NCBI RefSeq assembly: GCF_902703175.1
Contig: NZ_CACRYJ010000061.1
Span: 27,543 to 91,542 of the forward strand
Origin: Occultella aeris
GTDB taxonomy: Bacteria > Actinomycetota > Actinomycetes > Actinomycetales > Beutenbergiaceae
Length of the DNA: 64,000 nucleotides
Direction of reading: 5' to 3'
Shown here: piece by piece, positions 16,398 through 27,059 of the stretch
Numbering within the stretch: position 1 is the stretch's first letter
How the letters are laid out: each line of letters begins with the position of its first letter
Translations under genes and position numbers: made by a program
The notes under the pieces: model-generated
What the model was told of the DNA's origin: nothing
Databases searched by the model: none
Seen by the model: the letters and a program-made list of their open reading frames with translations, nothing else

Positions 16398-17273
16398 GTG
16401 CGGCCTTTGTTCGATCCCACCCTGCTGCGTACCTTCCTGGTACTGAGCGACACGTTGAGCTTCACCCGGACGGCCGAGCGGCTGGGCATCTCCCAGCCGA
16501 CGGTGAGCCAGCACGTCGGCAGACTGGAGCGGGCCGCGGGCCGTTCGCTCGTGCTGCGGGACACCCGGGCGGTCACCCTGACCGACAACGGCGAGGCGAT
16601 GGCCGGCTTTGCCCGCACCATTCTCGCGGCCCACGACCAGGCCGTGGCGTATTTCACAGGTTCGGCGATGAGCGGGCGGCTCCGGTTCGGCGCGGCGGAC
16701 GATCTGGCGCTCACCCAGCTGCCCCGGATCCTGCGGGACTTCCGTCAGCTCCACCCGCAGATCAGCCTCGAGCTGACGGTGGCCCAGTCCGGACTGCTCC
16801 ACCGCCGGCTGCTCGCCGGGCACCTGGACCTGGTGTTCATCAAGGAGAACCCGGGCGAGACCGAGGGCCAGCTGGTGCGGCGGGACCGGTTGGTCTGGGC
16901 GGGCCTGCCGAGCACGAGGATCGACCCGGGCGACGTGGTGCCGCTGATCACCTATCCGAACCCGAGCCTGAGCCGGCTCACCGCGGTCCGCGCGCTCGAG
17001 GATGCGGGACGCACCTGGCGGGTGACCTGCACCACGCGGGAGATCAACGGCGTGCTCGCCGCGGTGCGGGCCGGCCTCGGCGTCACCCCACTGGCGCAGA
17101 GCCTGATCCCGCAGGATCTCTCGATCCCGCCGGCAGCCTCGGGGCTGCCGGCGCTGGGCGACGTCGATCTGACGTTGGTCGCGAACCCACAAGCGCCGGT
17201 CGCCCCGGTGGCCGCGCTGACGGCGGCGATCCTGAGCAGCGGGGCGGATCCGCTGGCGCCCGCGCGCCGCTGA
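16398..17273 (+). CDS. LysR-family transcriptional regulator
   Basis: The 291-residue protein has an N-terminal winged HTH (about residues 5-65: LLRTFLVLSDTLSFTRTAERLGISQPTVSQHVGRLERA) and a periplasmic-binding-protein-like effector domain from about 90 to 275. The start is either the GTG at 16398 or the TTG at 16407, both behind GACGAGG. Divergence from the MFS exporter and the intervening LysR box suggest that it senses the exporter's substrate or a related metabolite. A G-C-rich hairpin follows the gene. Confidence 0.88.
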   Translation: MRPLFDPTLLRTFLVLSDTLSFTRTAERLGISQPTVSQHVGRLERAAGRSLVLRDTRAVTLTDNGEAMAGFARTILAAHDQAVAYFTGSAMSGRLRFGAADDLALTQLPRILRDFRQLHPQISLELTVAQSGLLHRRLLAGHLDLVFIKENPGETEGQLVRRDRLVWAGLPSTRIDPGDVVPLITYPNPSLSRLTAVRALEDAGRTWRVTCTTREINGVLAAVRAGLGVTPLAQSLIPQDLSIPPAASGLPALGDVDLTLVANPQAPVAPVAALTAAILSSGADPLAPARR

Positions 17274-17378
17274 GGAGGTGGCGGGCCGGACCGGTCAGGG
17301 CGCACGCCATCGGTGCCCGCCGTTTGCAGGCGGCTCCGTTTGCTCGCCGACCGTTCGCAGGCGCGCCCGGGCGTGCGA

Positions 17379-17405
17379 CGGCCCGGACGCGTCGCGTCCG
17401 GGCCG
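17379..17405. terminator. Hairpin between convergent genes
   Basis: Arms CGGCCCGGACGCG and CGCGTCCGGGCCG form a near-perfect inverted repeat between the ends of the LysR gene and the DUF4282 gene. No T tract follows on either strand. It fits a bidirectional GC-rich terminator. Confidence 0.55.
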
Positions 17406-17418
17406 GTCGACCGGGAGC

Positions 17419-18042
17419 TCAGTCCTTGGAGTCGAGTGCCTTGGTCTGCTGCACGAAGTAGTCGACGAACAGGCGCCCGACGGTCAGCACCACGAACCCG
17501 AGGGCCGGCCCCGTGATCAGGGCGCCGAGCCCGTCGAGCAGGCTCACCGCGCCGCCGCCGTACGCGCTGGCAACCAGGATGAAGTGCCGGATGGCGGCGA
17601 ACACACCGCCCACGGCGAGCACTGCGGCGAGGACGATGATCGCGACGTAGGCGAGCTTCGCCGTCTTCAGCGTCGAAGGCGTCGCGAACTCGGTGTCGAA
17701 GAGTCCGGGGCCACCGGGCGCCGTCGGGTAGGGGGCGCCGCCGTACTGGCCGCCGAAGCCGGCCTGGCCGTACGGGCCGGGCTGGGCCTGACCCGGCTGC
17801 TGCGGCTGGCCGGGCTGCTGGCCGTAGCCACCGGCCTGGCCGTACTGATCCGCCTGGCCGGGTGCCTGGCTCGCTTGGCCGTAGGCCGCCTGGCCCGCCT
17901 GGTCGTAGGCCGCCTGGCTGGCCTGACCGTAGGAGCCCGGCGCCTGACTCGCCTGCCCGTACTCGCCCCCCGGGTTCTGCTGTGTGCCGTACTGCTGGCC
18001 GGGGACACCCTGCGGCGACTGCGGTGGCTGGTACTGGCTCAT
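17419..18042 (-). CDS. DUF4282-like membrane protein with Gln/Gly/Ala-rich N-terminus
   Basis: The 207-residue protein starts at the ATG at 18042 (MSQYQPPQSPQG). Residues 1-110 are low complexity, with repeated YGQASQA and GQPQQPGQ units, and are presumably disordered and cytosolic. The C-terminal 95 residues (FDTEFATPSTLKTAKLAYVAIIVLAAVLAVGG onward) carry two or three hydrophobic helices resembling DUF4282 proteins. Actinobacteria often carry such proline/glutamine-rich membrane proteins, some associated with the cell envelope. The function is unknown. It is a single gene, convergent with the LysR gene. Confidence 0.75.
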   Translation of the reverse strand: MSQYQPPQSPQGVPGQQYGTQQNPGGEYGQASQAPGSYGQASQAAYDQAGQAAYGQASQAPGQADQYGQAGGYGQQPGQPQQPGQAQPGPYGQAGFGGQYGGAPYPTAPGGPGLFDTEFATPSTLKTAKLAYVAIIVLAAVLAVGGVFAAIRHFILVASAYGGGAVSLLDGLGALITGPALGFVVLTVGRLFVDYFVQQTKALDSKD

Positions 18043-18312
18043 GTGTCTGGTAACCCCTCGGGAGTGCGTGGTCGGTCGCGGGCATCCGTCGCCCACGATC
18101 AGTCACCCTAGGCCCAAACGCGGCCGGCCCCCGGGAGGCGGGTGGGCAGTCCTGCCCGTCGGCCCTCCGATCTCCCGATCCGACCCCGCGTCACCAGCAG
18201 GGTCCTGGCCGGCCCGGCCTTGTGCCCGGCAACCACCGCTCAGTACGGTCAGGCACGGATCGCCCGCCGTCGGGTGCAGCGAGCACCCCGGCACGATCGA
18301 AGAGGAGAACCC

Positions 18313-18807
18313 GTGAGCGACGTCAGCGCCACCGGCTACCTGCGGGAGGACAGCAGCGGCCTCGAACTCGTCTTCGAGCGCACCTTCGAGGCACCGATCA
18401 CCGAGATCTGGTCCACGCTGACCACCTCCGAGGGCACCGCCGCGTGGATCGGCACCTGGACCGGGGACGCCCGCGAGGGTGGGTCCGTCTCCTTCACGAT
18501 GACCGCCGAGGAGAGCGCCGAGCCGGAGGATGTCGCGATCCTCGAGTGCCAGGCACCGACCCGGCTCCAGGTCGAGTTCGCCAGCGAGGCGGGCGTCTGG
18601 CACCTCGAGGCCGACCTGCGCGAGGTCGACGGCGTCACCACGCTCGAGTTCTCCCAGCTGCTGGACCAGGGCCAGGACATCACAAGTATCGGCCCCGGCT
18701 GGGACTTCTACCTGGACCGCTTGGTCGCGTCCCGGACCGGCGCGCCGATGCCCGTCTGGTCCGAGTACTTCCCTGTCCTGAGCGCGCACTACGCGCGACT
18801 CGGCTGA
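18313..18807 (+). CDS. SRPBCC (AHSA1-like) protein
   Basis: The 164-residue protein begins at the GTG at 18313 behind AGGAGA. ELVFERTFEAPITEIWSTLTTSEGTAAWIGTW is the typical N-terminal strand-helix of START/SRPBCC proteins of the Aha1-like group. FYLDRLVASRTG is the long C-terminal helix that closes the hydrophobic pocket. These proteins bind hydrophobic ligands or act as cofactors and repressor-linked sensors; no ligand can be named. A cupin gene lies 76 bp downstream on the same strand, perhaps co-transcribed. Confidence 0.8.
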   Translation: MSDVSATGYLREDSSGLELVFERTFEAPITEIWSTLTTSEGTAAWIGTWTGDAREGGSVSFTMTAEESAEPEDVAILECQAPTRLQVEFASEAGVWHLEADLREVDGVTTLEFSQLLDQGQDITSIGPGWDFYLDRLVASRTGAPMPVWSEYFPVLSAHYARLG

Positions 18808-18883
18808 TCCACTGTCGCGGGGCGACGCCGTCAGGCAGGATGGGTCGGACAGCACCACACCGCCGTCACGCGAAGGAGCGACC

Positions 18884-19270
18884 ATGACCAGCCACGAGGT
18901 CCGCGCAGGAGTCACGGATCTGGACGGTCTGGCCCGCGAACACCTTGCCCTCGCCGCTGCGTCCCCACACGGACGCAGCGCGCACCTGTTCGTCCACGAC
19001 GGGCCGCTGCGCCAGACGATGGTCGCGATCGTCGCCGGTTCCGAACTTGCCGAGCACAATGCTCCACCTGCCGCGAGCCTGCAGGTGCTCACCGGGCGGA
19101 TCGTGCTCTGGAGCGCCGACGCCGAGGACGAGGTGGCCGCCGGCGGCGTCATCTCGATCCCCCAGGCCCGTCATGGCGTCCGCGCGCTGGAGGATTCCGC
19201 GTTCGTGCTGACCGCCGTCACCTCGACGCCGTTGGGCGGGCGGGACTGGGGCATCGGCCAGGAGCGCTGA
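18884..19270 (+). CDS. Cupin-domain protein
   Basis: The 128-residue single-domain beta-barrel protein has AAGGAG before its ATG. Strand motifs HNAPPAASLQVLTGRIVLWS and ISIPQARHGVRALEDSAFVLTAV match the two cupin motifs, with His in each available for metal binding. The usual G(X)5HXH is reduced to a single His, so catalysis is uncertain. A sugar or small-molecule binding role is possible. It is followed 40 bp later by a DsbA/FrnE-type gene. Confidence 0.75.
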   Translation: MTSHEVRAGVTDLDGLAREHLALAAASPHGRSAHLFVHDGPLRQTMVAIVAGSELAEHNAPPAASLQVLTGRIVLWSADAEDEVAAGGVISIPQARHGVRALEDSAFVLTAVTSTPLGGRDWGIGQER

Positions 19271-19310
19271 CGGCGGGAATGCTCTGCGGGGCAGGCCTGT
19301 TGCCACCCAT

Positions 19311-19979
19311 ATGACCAAGCCGACCCTGACCGTGGACATCTGGTCCGACATCGCCTGCCCGTGGTGCTACATCGGCAAGCGGAAGTTCGAGGAGGGGCGC
19401 CGCGCCTACGACGGCGAGGTGGAGGTGCGCTACCACTCGTTCGAGCTCGCGCCGGACACCCCGGTCGACTTCGAGGGCAGCGAGGTGGACTTCCTCGCCA
19501 CCCACAAGGGGATGCCTGCCGGTCAGGTGCAGCAGATGCTCGACCGGGTGACCTCGATCGCCGCCGAGGTCGGCCTGAGCTACGACTTCGACACGCTCCG
19601 CCACACCAACACCCTGCTCGCCCACCAGGCCCTCCATTTCGCGAAGGCCAACGGCAAGCAGCATGAGCTCCTGGAGCGGTTGTTCGCCGCGTACTTCGAG
19701 CAGGGTCGCCACCTCGGCCGCGCCGAGGAACTGGCGGACCTCGGTGCCGACGTCGGGCTGGACCGGGCCGACCTGCTCGCCGCGCTCGAGTCACAGACCT
19801 ACGCCGACGACGTCCAGGCCGACCTCGACCGGGCCCTCGCCCTCGGGATCTCCGGCGTGCCCTTCTTCGTCATCGACGGCAAGTACGGCGTGTCCGGGGC
19901 GCAGAGCCCAGAGACGTTCACCCAGGTGCTCGAGCACGTGGCCGCCGACGAGGCCCGCGAGGGAGCCGGCGTTGAGTGA
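19311..19979 (+). CDS. DsbA/FrnE-family thiol oxidoreductase
   Basis: The 222-residue cytosolic protein has a thioredoxin fold with redox motif CPWC near residue 18 (SDIACPWCYIGKRKFE). An inserted helical domain follows (about 70-150), and the C-terminal GISGVPFFVIDGKYGVSGAQ supplies the cis-proline loop. This matches the FrnE / polyketide-associated oxidoreductase group, which includes disulfide isomerases and a 2-hydroxychromene-2-carboxylate isomerase relative. No signal peptide is present. No obvious ribosome-binding site is seen, but the ATG at 19311 is the only start giving the family N-terminus. Confidence 0.88.
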   Translation: MTKPTLTVDIWSDIACPWCYIGKRKFEEGRRAYDGEVEVRYHSFELAPDTPVDFEGSEVDFLATHKGMPAGQVQQMLDRVTSIAAEVGLSYDFDTLRHTNTLLAHQALHFAKANGKQHELLERLFAAYFEQGRHLGRAEELADLGADVGLDRADLLAALESQTYADDVQADLDRALALGISGVPFFVIDGKYGVSGAQSPETFTQVLEHVAADEAREGAGVE

Positions 19980-20135
19980 CGCAGTGTTCGGCGAGGCCTC
20001 GTCGAACGAGGTCCGGCCGAGCGGGGCACCTGGTCCCGTGACGCCGGCGGGCCCGATCGGCCTCGCCGCGATCCCCGGGCTGCCGGATCTCGAGGCGGTC
20101 GGCTGGTGCGGGCCCGACGGCGTGTGTCACGTCCC

Positions 20136-22100
<1,965 letters not shown>

Positions 22101-22183
22101 CGGGGGTGACCTTTCGTCGCTGCCGGGAGGGGTGTGACTCCACACTGACGCGACTCGTCGGCGATTCTCGGGAGCATTCTCAT

Positions 22184-22203
22184 GCAACTTTCGCCGAAGT
22201 TGC
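22184..22203. promoter_or_regulatory. Perfect 7-6-7 palindrome between pckG and the RamB-like gene
   Basis: Arms GCAACTT and AAGTTGC flank TCGCCG. The TGCAA core resembles half of the RamB/PrpR sites described in Corynebacterium and Mycobacterium (TTTGCAAA). The site lies 84 bp before pckG and just before the regulator start, suiting joint control and autoregulation. Confidence 0.6.
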
Positions 22204-22217
22204 CTTATGGTCAACTC

Positions 22218-23753
22218 ATGCGCCACACGAGTGAGCAGCCACCTCGGCCGGCCCTGACCGTGCCGGTGATCCCGCTCCCGGGAGATCCTGTGGCCGACGC
22301 CGCCACGACCGCCCCGGACGGCCTCACCCTCGGCCGCCGGATCCGGCACTTCCGCAACCGGCAGGGCCTCACCCTCTCCGAACTCGCGCGCCGGGTGGAC
22401 TCCACCACGAGCCAGCTCTCCCACGTCGAGAACGGCAACCGGGAGCCGCGGCTGTCGCTGATCACCGCCATCGCTGCCGCGCTCGGGGTCAGCGTGGCGG
22501 AACTCCTGGAACCCGGGCCACCACCGGACCGCCGGGCCGAGCTCGAGATCGCGCTCGACCGGGCGCAGCGAAGCTCCCTGTACGCCGGGCTGGGCGTCGC
22601 CCCGGTCCGGCCCGGACGGAACACGCCGCTGAACGTGCTCGAGTCCCTGGTCGCGCTGCACACCGAGCTGGCCAGGCGGGCCACCGAGGCGATCGCCACC
22701 CCGGAGGAGGCTCGCCGGGCGAACACCGAGATCCGCATGATCATGCGGACCCGGGACAACTACCTGCCCGAGATCGAGGAACTGGGCGAGGACCTGATCC
22801 GCCGGGCCGGGTACACCTCCGGCGCGCTGACCCACAGCACGGTCTCGGAGATGGCCCGGACTCTCGGCTTCGAGCTGATCCATGTGCCGGACCTGCCCCA
22901 CTCGACCCGCACCGTGACGGACCTCGCGAACGGGCGGATCTACCTGCCGCCGGCGTCCATCCCCGGCGGGCACGGGCTGCGGTCCCTTGCCCTGCAGGCG
23001 ATCGCGCACCGGGTGCTCGGGCATGTCCGGCCGGTGAGCTATGCGGACTTCCTCCGGCAGCGCTTGGAGATCACCTACTTCGCCGCCACCTGCCTGATCC
23101 CCCGCAGCGCCGCCGTCGACTATCTCTCCGAACGCAAGCGGAGTCGGGACCTGGCGATCGAGGACTTCCGTGACGCGTTCGGGGTCACGCATGAGGCGGC
23201 CGCGCTGCGCTTCACCAACCTGGCCACCTCGCACCTGGACCTGCCGCTGCACTTCCTGCGGGTCTCCGACGACGGCGCCCTGTACAAGGGGTACGAGAAC
23301 GACGGTGCCGGCCTGCCCGCGGACGTGCACGGCGCGATCGAGGGCCAGTACGTGTGCCGGCACTGGGCGGCCCGGGCCGCGTTCGAACGACGCACCCGCA
23401 CCACCGAGTTCCACCAGTACACCGACACCCCGGCCGGCACGTTCTGGTGTTCGACTCAGACCGGCCGCTCCGACGCCGGCGAGTTCTCCATCACCGTGGG
23501 GGTGCCGTTCAACCACGCGAAGTGGTTCCGTGGCCGTGAGACCACCCGGCGGGCGGCCTCCACCTGCCCTGACGAGTCCTGCTGCCGGCGTCCGGCCACC
23601 GACCTGAGCCGGCGGTGGCAGGAGCACTCGTGGCCGAGCGCGGCACTGCACGCGCAGATCCTCGCGCCGCTGCCCTCGGGGACGTTCCCGGGGGTGGACG
23701 ACGCCGAGGTGTACGCGTTCCTCGAGGCGAACGCGCCGTCGGAGGCGCCCTGA
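22218..23753 (+). CDS. ramB: RamB/ScfR-type XRE regulator with short-chain-acid-sensing domain
   Basis: The 511-residue protein has an XRE-type HTH at about residues 33-90 ([44 protein letters not shown]). It continues through a helical region into an IrrE-like domain whose HExxH motif is altered to AHRVLGH, and ends in a cysteine-containing DUF2083-type domain (WCSTQTG, then STCPDESCC). This is the RamB/PrpR architecture that represses or activates acetate, propionate and glyoxylate-cycle genes in response to acyl-CoAs. In mycobacterial PrpR the C-terminal cysteines bind an Fe-S cluster. The ATG at 22218 is preferred over 22182, which would place the start on the palindrome. It probably regulates pckG. 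Confidence 0.85.
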   Translation: MRHTSEQPPRPALTVPVIPLPGDPVADAATTAPDGLTLGRRIRHFRNRQGLTLSELARRVDSTTSQLSHVENGNREPRLSLITAIAAALGVSVAELLEPGPPPDRRAELEIALDRAQRSSLYAGLGVAPVRPGRNTPLNVLESLVALHTELARRATEAIATPEEARRANTEIRMIMRTRDNYLPEIEELGEDLIRRAGYTSGALTHSTVSEMARTLGFELIHVPDLPHSTRTVTDLANGRIYLPPASIPGGHGLRSLALQAIAHRVLGHVRPVSYADFLRQRLEITYFAATCLIPRSAAVDYLSERKRSRDLAIEDFRDAFGVTHEAAALRFTNLATSHLDLPLHFLRVSDDGALYKGYENDGAGLPADVHGAIEGQYVCRHWAARAAFERRTRTTEFHQYTDTPAGTFWCSTQTGRSDAGEFSITVGVPFNHAKWFRGRETTRRAASTCPDESCCRRPATDLSRRWQEHSWPSAALHAQILAPLPSGTFPGVDDAEVYAFLEANAPSEAP

Positions 23754-23771
23754 CCGGCGTACCCTCTGCGG

Positions 23772-25121
23772 GTGAGCAACGACGTCACCCCGGCCTCCCC
23801 CACCGACGACGACGCCGTGGCCGCTCTGGTGGCCCTGGTCCGGATCCCGACCGTCTCGGTGGCCGGCGAACCCTCCACCGGGGCACCCTTCACGGAGTTC
23901 CTCGCCGAGCACGCCCGCCGTTTCCCGTTGATGCACGCACGGCTGGACCTGACCCTGCTCGAGGGCACGGCGATGCTGTTCCACTGGCGTGGCGCGTCGA
24001 GCGAGCGACCCGTCGTGCTGATGGCACACCTGGACGTCGTCGGCGTCGAGACCGCCGACCCGTGGCGGCACCCGGCGTTCTCCGCGGAGATCGCCGACGG
24101 TGAGATCTGGGGCCGCGGCACGCTCGACGACAAGGGCTCCCTGACCGCGCTGTGCCTCGCCGTGGAGCGGCTGTTGGCGCGCGGCGTCACGCCGGCCCAG
24201 GACATCTGGCTCAGCTTCGGCAACGGCGAGGAGGTGTCCGGTGCGGCCGCGTCGGCCGCCGTCGAGCACCTGCGGACCACCGGCGTGCGGCCCTGGTTCG
24301 TGCTCGACGAGGGTGGCGCCGTCGCGGCCCGCGCGTTCCCGGGCGTCGCCAAGCCGCTCGCCGTCATCGGGGTCGCCGAGAAGGGCACCACCACCATCGA
24401 ACTCACCGTGGCCGGCCGTGGCGGCCACTCGTCCACGCCGGCTCGCGGGGACGCCGTCGCCCGTCTGGCCCGGGCGATCGTGCGGCTGGACAACTTCACC
24501 TTCCCCGGGTCGCTGCCCGCCCCCACCATCGAGATGCTCACCCGTCTCGCGCCGCACGCGGCGCCCGCGATGCGCCCGGTCCTGTCCCGCACCGGGCGGT
24601 TCGGTGGGGCGATCACCAGGGCGCTGCAGGTGGCGGGCCCGGAGTCGGCCGCCATGACCCGGACGACGGCGGTGGTCACCACCCTCTCCGGCTCACCCGG
24701 GCACAACGTGCTGGCCTCGGTGGCCCGCGCCGGTGTCAACCTGCGCATCATGGTCGGTGACACGGTGGCCGGAACGGTCGAGCGGATCCGCCGGGTGATC
24801 GGGGACGACCGCGTGCGGATCACCGTCGGCGACGCGAACGAACCGTCGCCGGTGTCACCGTGGGACGACGACGCGTTCCGGCTGATCGAGGCGGTGATCG
24901 CCGACTCCCACCCGGACGCCGTCCCCACGCCGTACGTCATGATGGGTGGCACCGACGCCCGGTTCTTCACGACCATCTGCCCACGGGTGTACCGCTTCGC
25001 CCCGTTCCGGATGAGCAAGGAGCAGCGCGCCTCGGTCCATGCCTATGACGAACGGATCGGCGTGCGCGACTTCCTCGACGGCATCGGCTTCTACACCGAC
25101 CTGATCGAACGGGTCGCCTGA
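23772..25121 (+). CDS. M20-family zinc peptidase (dipeptidase)
   Basis: The 449-residue cytosolic metallopeptidase begins at the GTG at 23772, 18 bp after the regulator gene. Zinc-ligand motifs are in order: MAHLDVV (His, Asp), [10 protein letters not shown] (bridging Asp), NGEEVSG (catalytic Glu then Glu ligand), LDEGG and, near the end, [10 protein letters not shown]. The dimerisation (lid) domain contains [13 protein letters not shown]. The set matches M20A carboxypeptidase/dipeptidase enzymes that hydrolyse dipeptides or N-acyl amino acids. The stop overlaps the start of an MFS transporter (TGATG), so the two are coupled, possibly uptake or efflux linked to peptide or amino-acid metabolism. 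Confidence 0.9.
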   Translation: MSNDVTPASPTDDDAVAALVALVRIPTVSVAGEPSTGAPFTEFLAEHARRFPLMHARLDLTLLEGTAMLFHWRGASSERPVVLMAHLDVVGVETADPWRHPAFSAEIADGEIWGRGTLDDKGSLTALCLAVERLLARGVTPAQDIWLSFGNGEEVSGAAASAAVEHLRTTGVRPWFVLDEGGAVAARAFPGVAKPLAVIGVAEKGTTTIELTVAGRGGHSSTPARGDAVARLARAIVRLDNFTFPGSLPAPTIEMLTRLAPHAAPAMRPVLSRTGRFGGAITRALQVAGPESAAMTRTTAVVTTLSGSPGHNVLASVARAGVNLRIMVGDTVAGTVERIRRVIGDDRVRITVGDANEPSPVSPWDDDAFRLIEAVIADSHPDAVPTPYVMMGGTDARFFTTICPRVYRFAPFRMSKEQRASVHAYDERIGVRDFLDGIGFYTDLIERVA

Positions 25122-26602
25122 TGGAGGACCGGACCACGTCGACGACGCCGCCTCCCTCCGCCGGGCCGGTCACCACGTCGCCGGTGGCCGGCGTCAGCCT
25201 GAAGCATGGCCTGTGGGCCGTCGTCGGCTTCCTCATCTGCGTGGAGATCGCCTCCGGGATCCTCCAGGGCTTCTATACCCCGATCTTCTCCGACATCGCC
25301 GTGCACCTGGGTATCCAGGACGCCGACGTCAACTGGTTCGAGGCCGCGCAACTGATCGTGTCGGCGCTCTGCGTGCCGCTGCTGGCCCGGCTCGGCGATG
25401 TGATCGGGCACCGAAAGGTGCTGCTGCTCGCGACCGCGATCACGGCACTCGGGTCCTGGATGCTCGCGTTCTCCCCCACCTTCTCCACGTTCCTGATCGG
25501 CTGGGCACTGCAGGGCGCCTACGTGGTGTGGCTGCCGCTGGAGGTCGCGATCATCCACCGACGCACGGCGGCGAGCGGCCAGCAGGCCCGGCTCACACGG
25601 CGTGCCTCCGGCTTCCTGGTGGCCGGGCTGGAGATCGGGGTGATCATCGGGGCGCTGACCTCCGGGGCGCTGGTCGCCGCGACCTCGATGACGGTGCTGC
25701 TGATGCTGCCGGCCATCGCCGTCACCGCCTGCTTCGCCGTGATCTGGTTCGGCGTCGAGAACGTCTCGGGGACCTCCACCGGCGGCATCGACTGGCCCGG
25801 GCTGGGCATGATCACCGCGGTCATCGGACTCGTCATGGCCGGGCTGATCACGATCCGGCTGCAGGGACCCGCGAGCCTTCCGGCGTGGGCGCTGATCCTC
25901 GCGGGGCTCGTGCTGGTGGTCCCGTTCGTGCGGATCGAACGCGTCCGGGCCGAGCCGCTCATCGACGTCCGGGTGCTGATGCAGCCGGCGCAGTGGCCGG
26001 TCCAGCTGACGGCGTTCCTCTTCGGGATGTCCGTGCTCGGGGCGCAGATCCCCCTGTCCACGTTCGCCCGCACGGACCCGGCGACGGCGGGGTTCGGCCT
26101 GGGTGCGAGCGCCGGATTCGTCTCCACACTCGTGGGGCTGTACGTGATCTCCATGGCGGGCGGGGCGCTGCTCGTGCCGGTGCTCGCGAGGTTGGTCGGG
26201 CCGCGCCGATCGCTCGTGGTCGCGGCGCTGCTGGTCGGCGCGGGTTACGCACTCTTCCTGCCGTTCCATGACACCACCTGGCAGACGATGGCGAACATGA
26301 TGGTGGCCGGCCTCGGCTCCGGCGCCCTGGTCGCCTCCCTCCCGGCCGCGGCGGCCGCCGCGGCACCACCCGAGCGCACCGGGTTCGCGACCGGGATGAC
26401 GAACGCGACGAAGACGCTGGGCGGAGCGATCGCGTCCGCGGTGTTCGCGATCGCACTTGCCTCGACCGGGTCCCTCGAGGGACCCGCGGCCGGGCACGCG
26501 TCGCTGTCCGGCTACCTCACCGTGTGGGCCGTGTGCGCAGCCACCGCGTTCGTGGCCGCACTGTGTCTGCTGCTGGTGCCCCGGTCGGCGTTCCAGGACT
26601 GA
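25121..26602 (+). CDS. MFS transporter, DHA2 (14-helix) type
   Basis: The 493-residue protein has about 14 hydrophobic helices. ARLGDVIGHRKVLLLATAITALGSWMLAF is the MFS motif A region and TGFATGMTNATKTLGGAIASAVFAIALA the late helices typical of EmrB/QacA-like exporters. The N-terminal 25 residues are Thr/Pro-rich and cytosolic. Its start codon overlaps the stop of the M20 peptidase gene. Likely role: proton antiport of a drug or metabolite; the substrate is not inferable. It is convergent with the Rieske gene with only 42 bp between. Confidence 0.88.
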   Translation: MEDRTTSTTPPPSAGPVTTSPVAGVSLKHGLWAVVGFLICVEIASGILQGFYTPIFSDIAVHLGIQDADVNWFEAAQLIVSALCVPLLARLGDVIGHRKVLLLATAITALGSWMLAFSPTFSTFLIGWALQGAYVVWLPLEVAIIHRRTAASGQQARLTRRASGFLVAGLEIGVIIGALTSGALVAATSMTVLLMLPAIAVTACFAVIWFGVENVSGTSTGGIDWPGLGMITAVIGLVMAGLITIRLQGPASLPAWALILAGLVLVVPFVRIERVRAEPLIDVRVLMQPAQWPVQLTAFLFGMSVLGAQIPLSTFARTDPATAGFGLGASAGFVSTLVGLYVISMAGGALLVPVLARLVGPRRSLVVAALLVGAGYALFLPFHDTTWQTMANMMVAGLGSGALVASLPAAAAAAAPPERTGFATGMTNATKTLGGAIASAVFAIALASTGSLEGPAAGHASLSGYLTVWAVCAATAFVAALCLLLVPRSAFQD

Positions 26603-26644
26603 GCCGGCTCCGACCGAGTGAGCCCACCGGTGGACCGGGTCCAC

Positions 26645-27049
26645 CTAGGCGGTGACGACGTTGCCCTCCTGAACCTGCACCGCGACCTCGGGCAGCGGCT
26701 CGTCGGCCGGCCCGGAGACGACCTCGCCGGTGAGTTGCTCGAACTCCGACCCGTGGCACGGGCAGTACAGCAGTTCCTCACGCACCCGCACGCTGCAGCC
26801 CTGATGGGTGCAGATCGCGCTGAACGCGACCACCTCGCCCTCGGTCGGCTGCGCGACGACCAGCTCCACGCCGTCGGCCGTGGTGACGACGAGCGAACCG
26901 CCCACCGGAACATCCGCGAGCGGGACCAGGGTCTCCCCCGCCGTCGGCTCCTCGACCTCGGGCTGCGCGCTGCACGCGGCCAGACCCACCAGCGTCACCC
27001 CGCCTCCGGAGGCGAGCAGGACCTGGCGGCGGCTGGGGCACGGGCACAT
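26645..27049 (-). CDS. Rieske [2Fe-2S] lipoprotein with Tat signal
   Basis: The 134-residue protein starts MCPCPSRRQVLLASGGGVTLVGLAACSAQ, combining a twin-arginine motif with a lipobox (LAAC) that would anchor it outside the membrane. The Rieske cluster motifs are CTHQGC and CPCHGS, giving the Cys-x-His and Cys-x2-His ligands. It is a small soluble-type Rieske domain, so it is probably an accessory electron carrier and not the bc1 subunit. It begins 10 bp after the ABC exporter gene on the same strand, which may link it to reductive iron handling. That link is inference. Confidence 0.88.
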   Translation of the reverse strand: MCPCPSRRQVLLASGGGVTLVGLAACSAQPEVEEPTAGETLVPLADVPVGGSLVVTTADGVELVVAQPTEGEVVAFSAICTHQGCSVRVREELLYCPCHGSEFEQLTGEVVSGPADEPLPEVAVQVQEGNVVTA

Positions 27050-27059
27050 GCGGGCAAAT

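Noticed and set aside
22101..24557. Open minus-strand frame extending the pckG frame by over 800 codons
   Set aside because: It is antisense to the RamB and M20 peptidase genes, has low-complexity Gly/Arg/Asp content and matches no family. High GC keeps antisense frames open.
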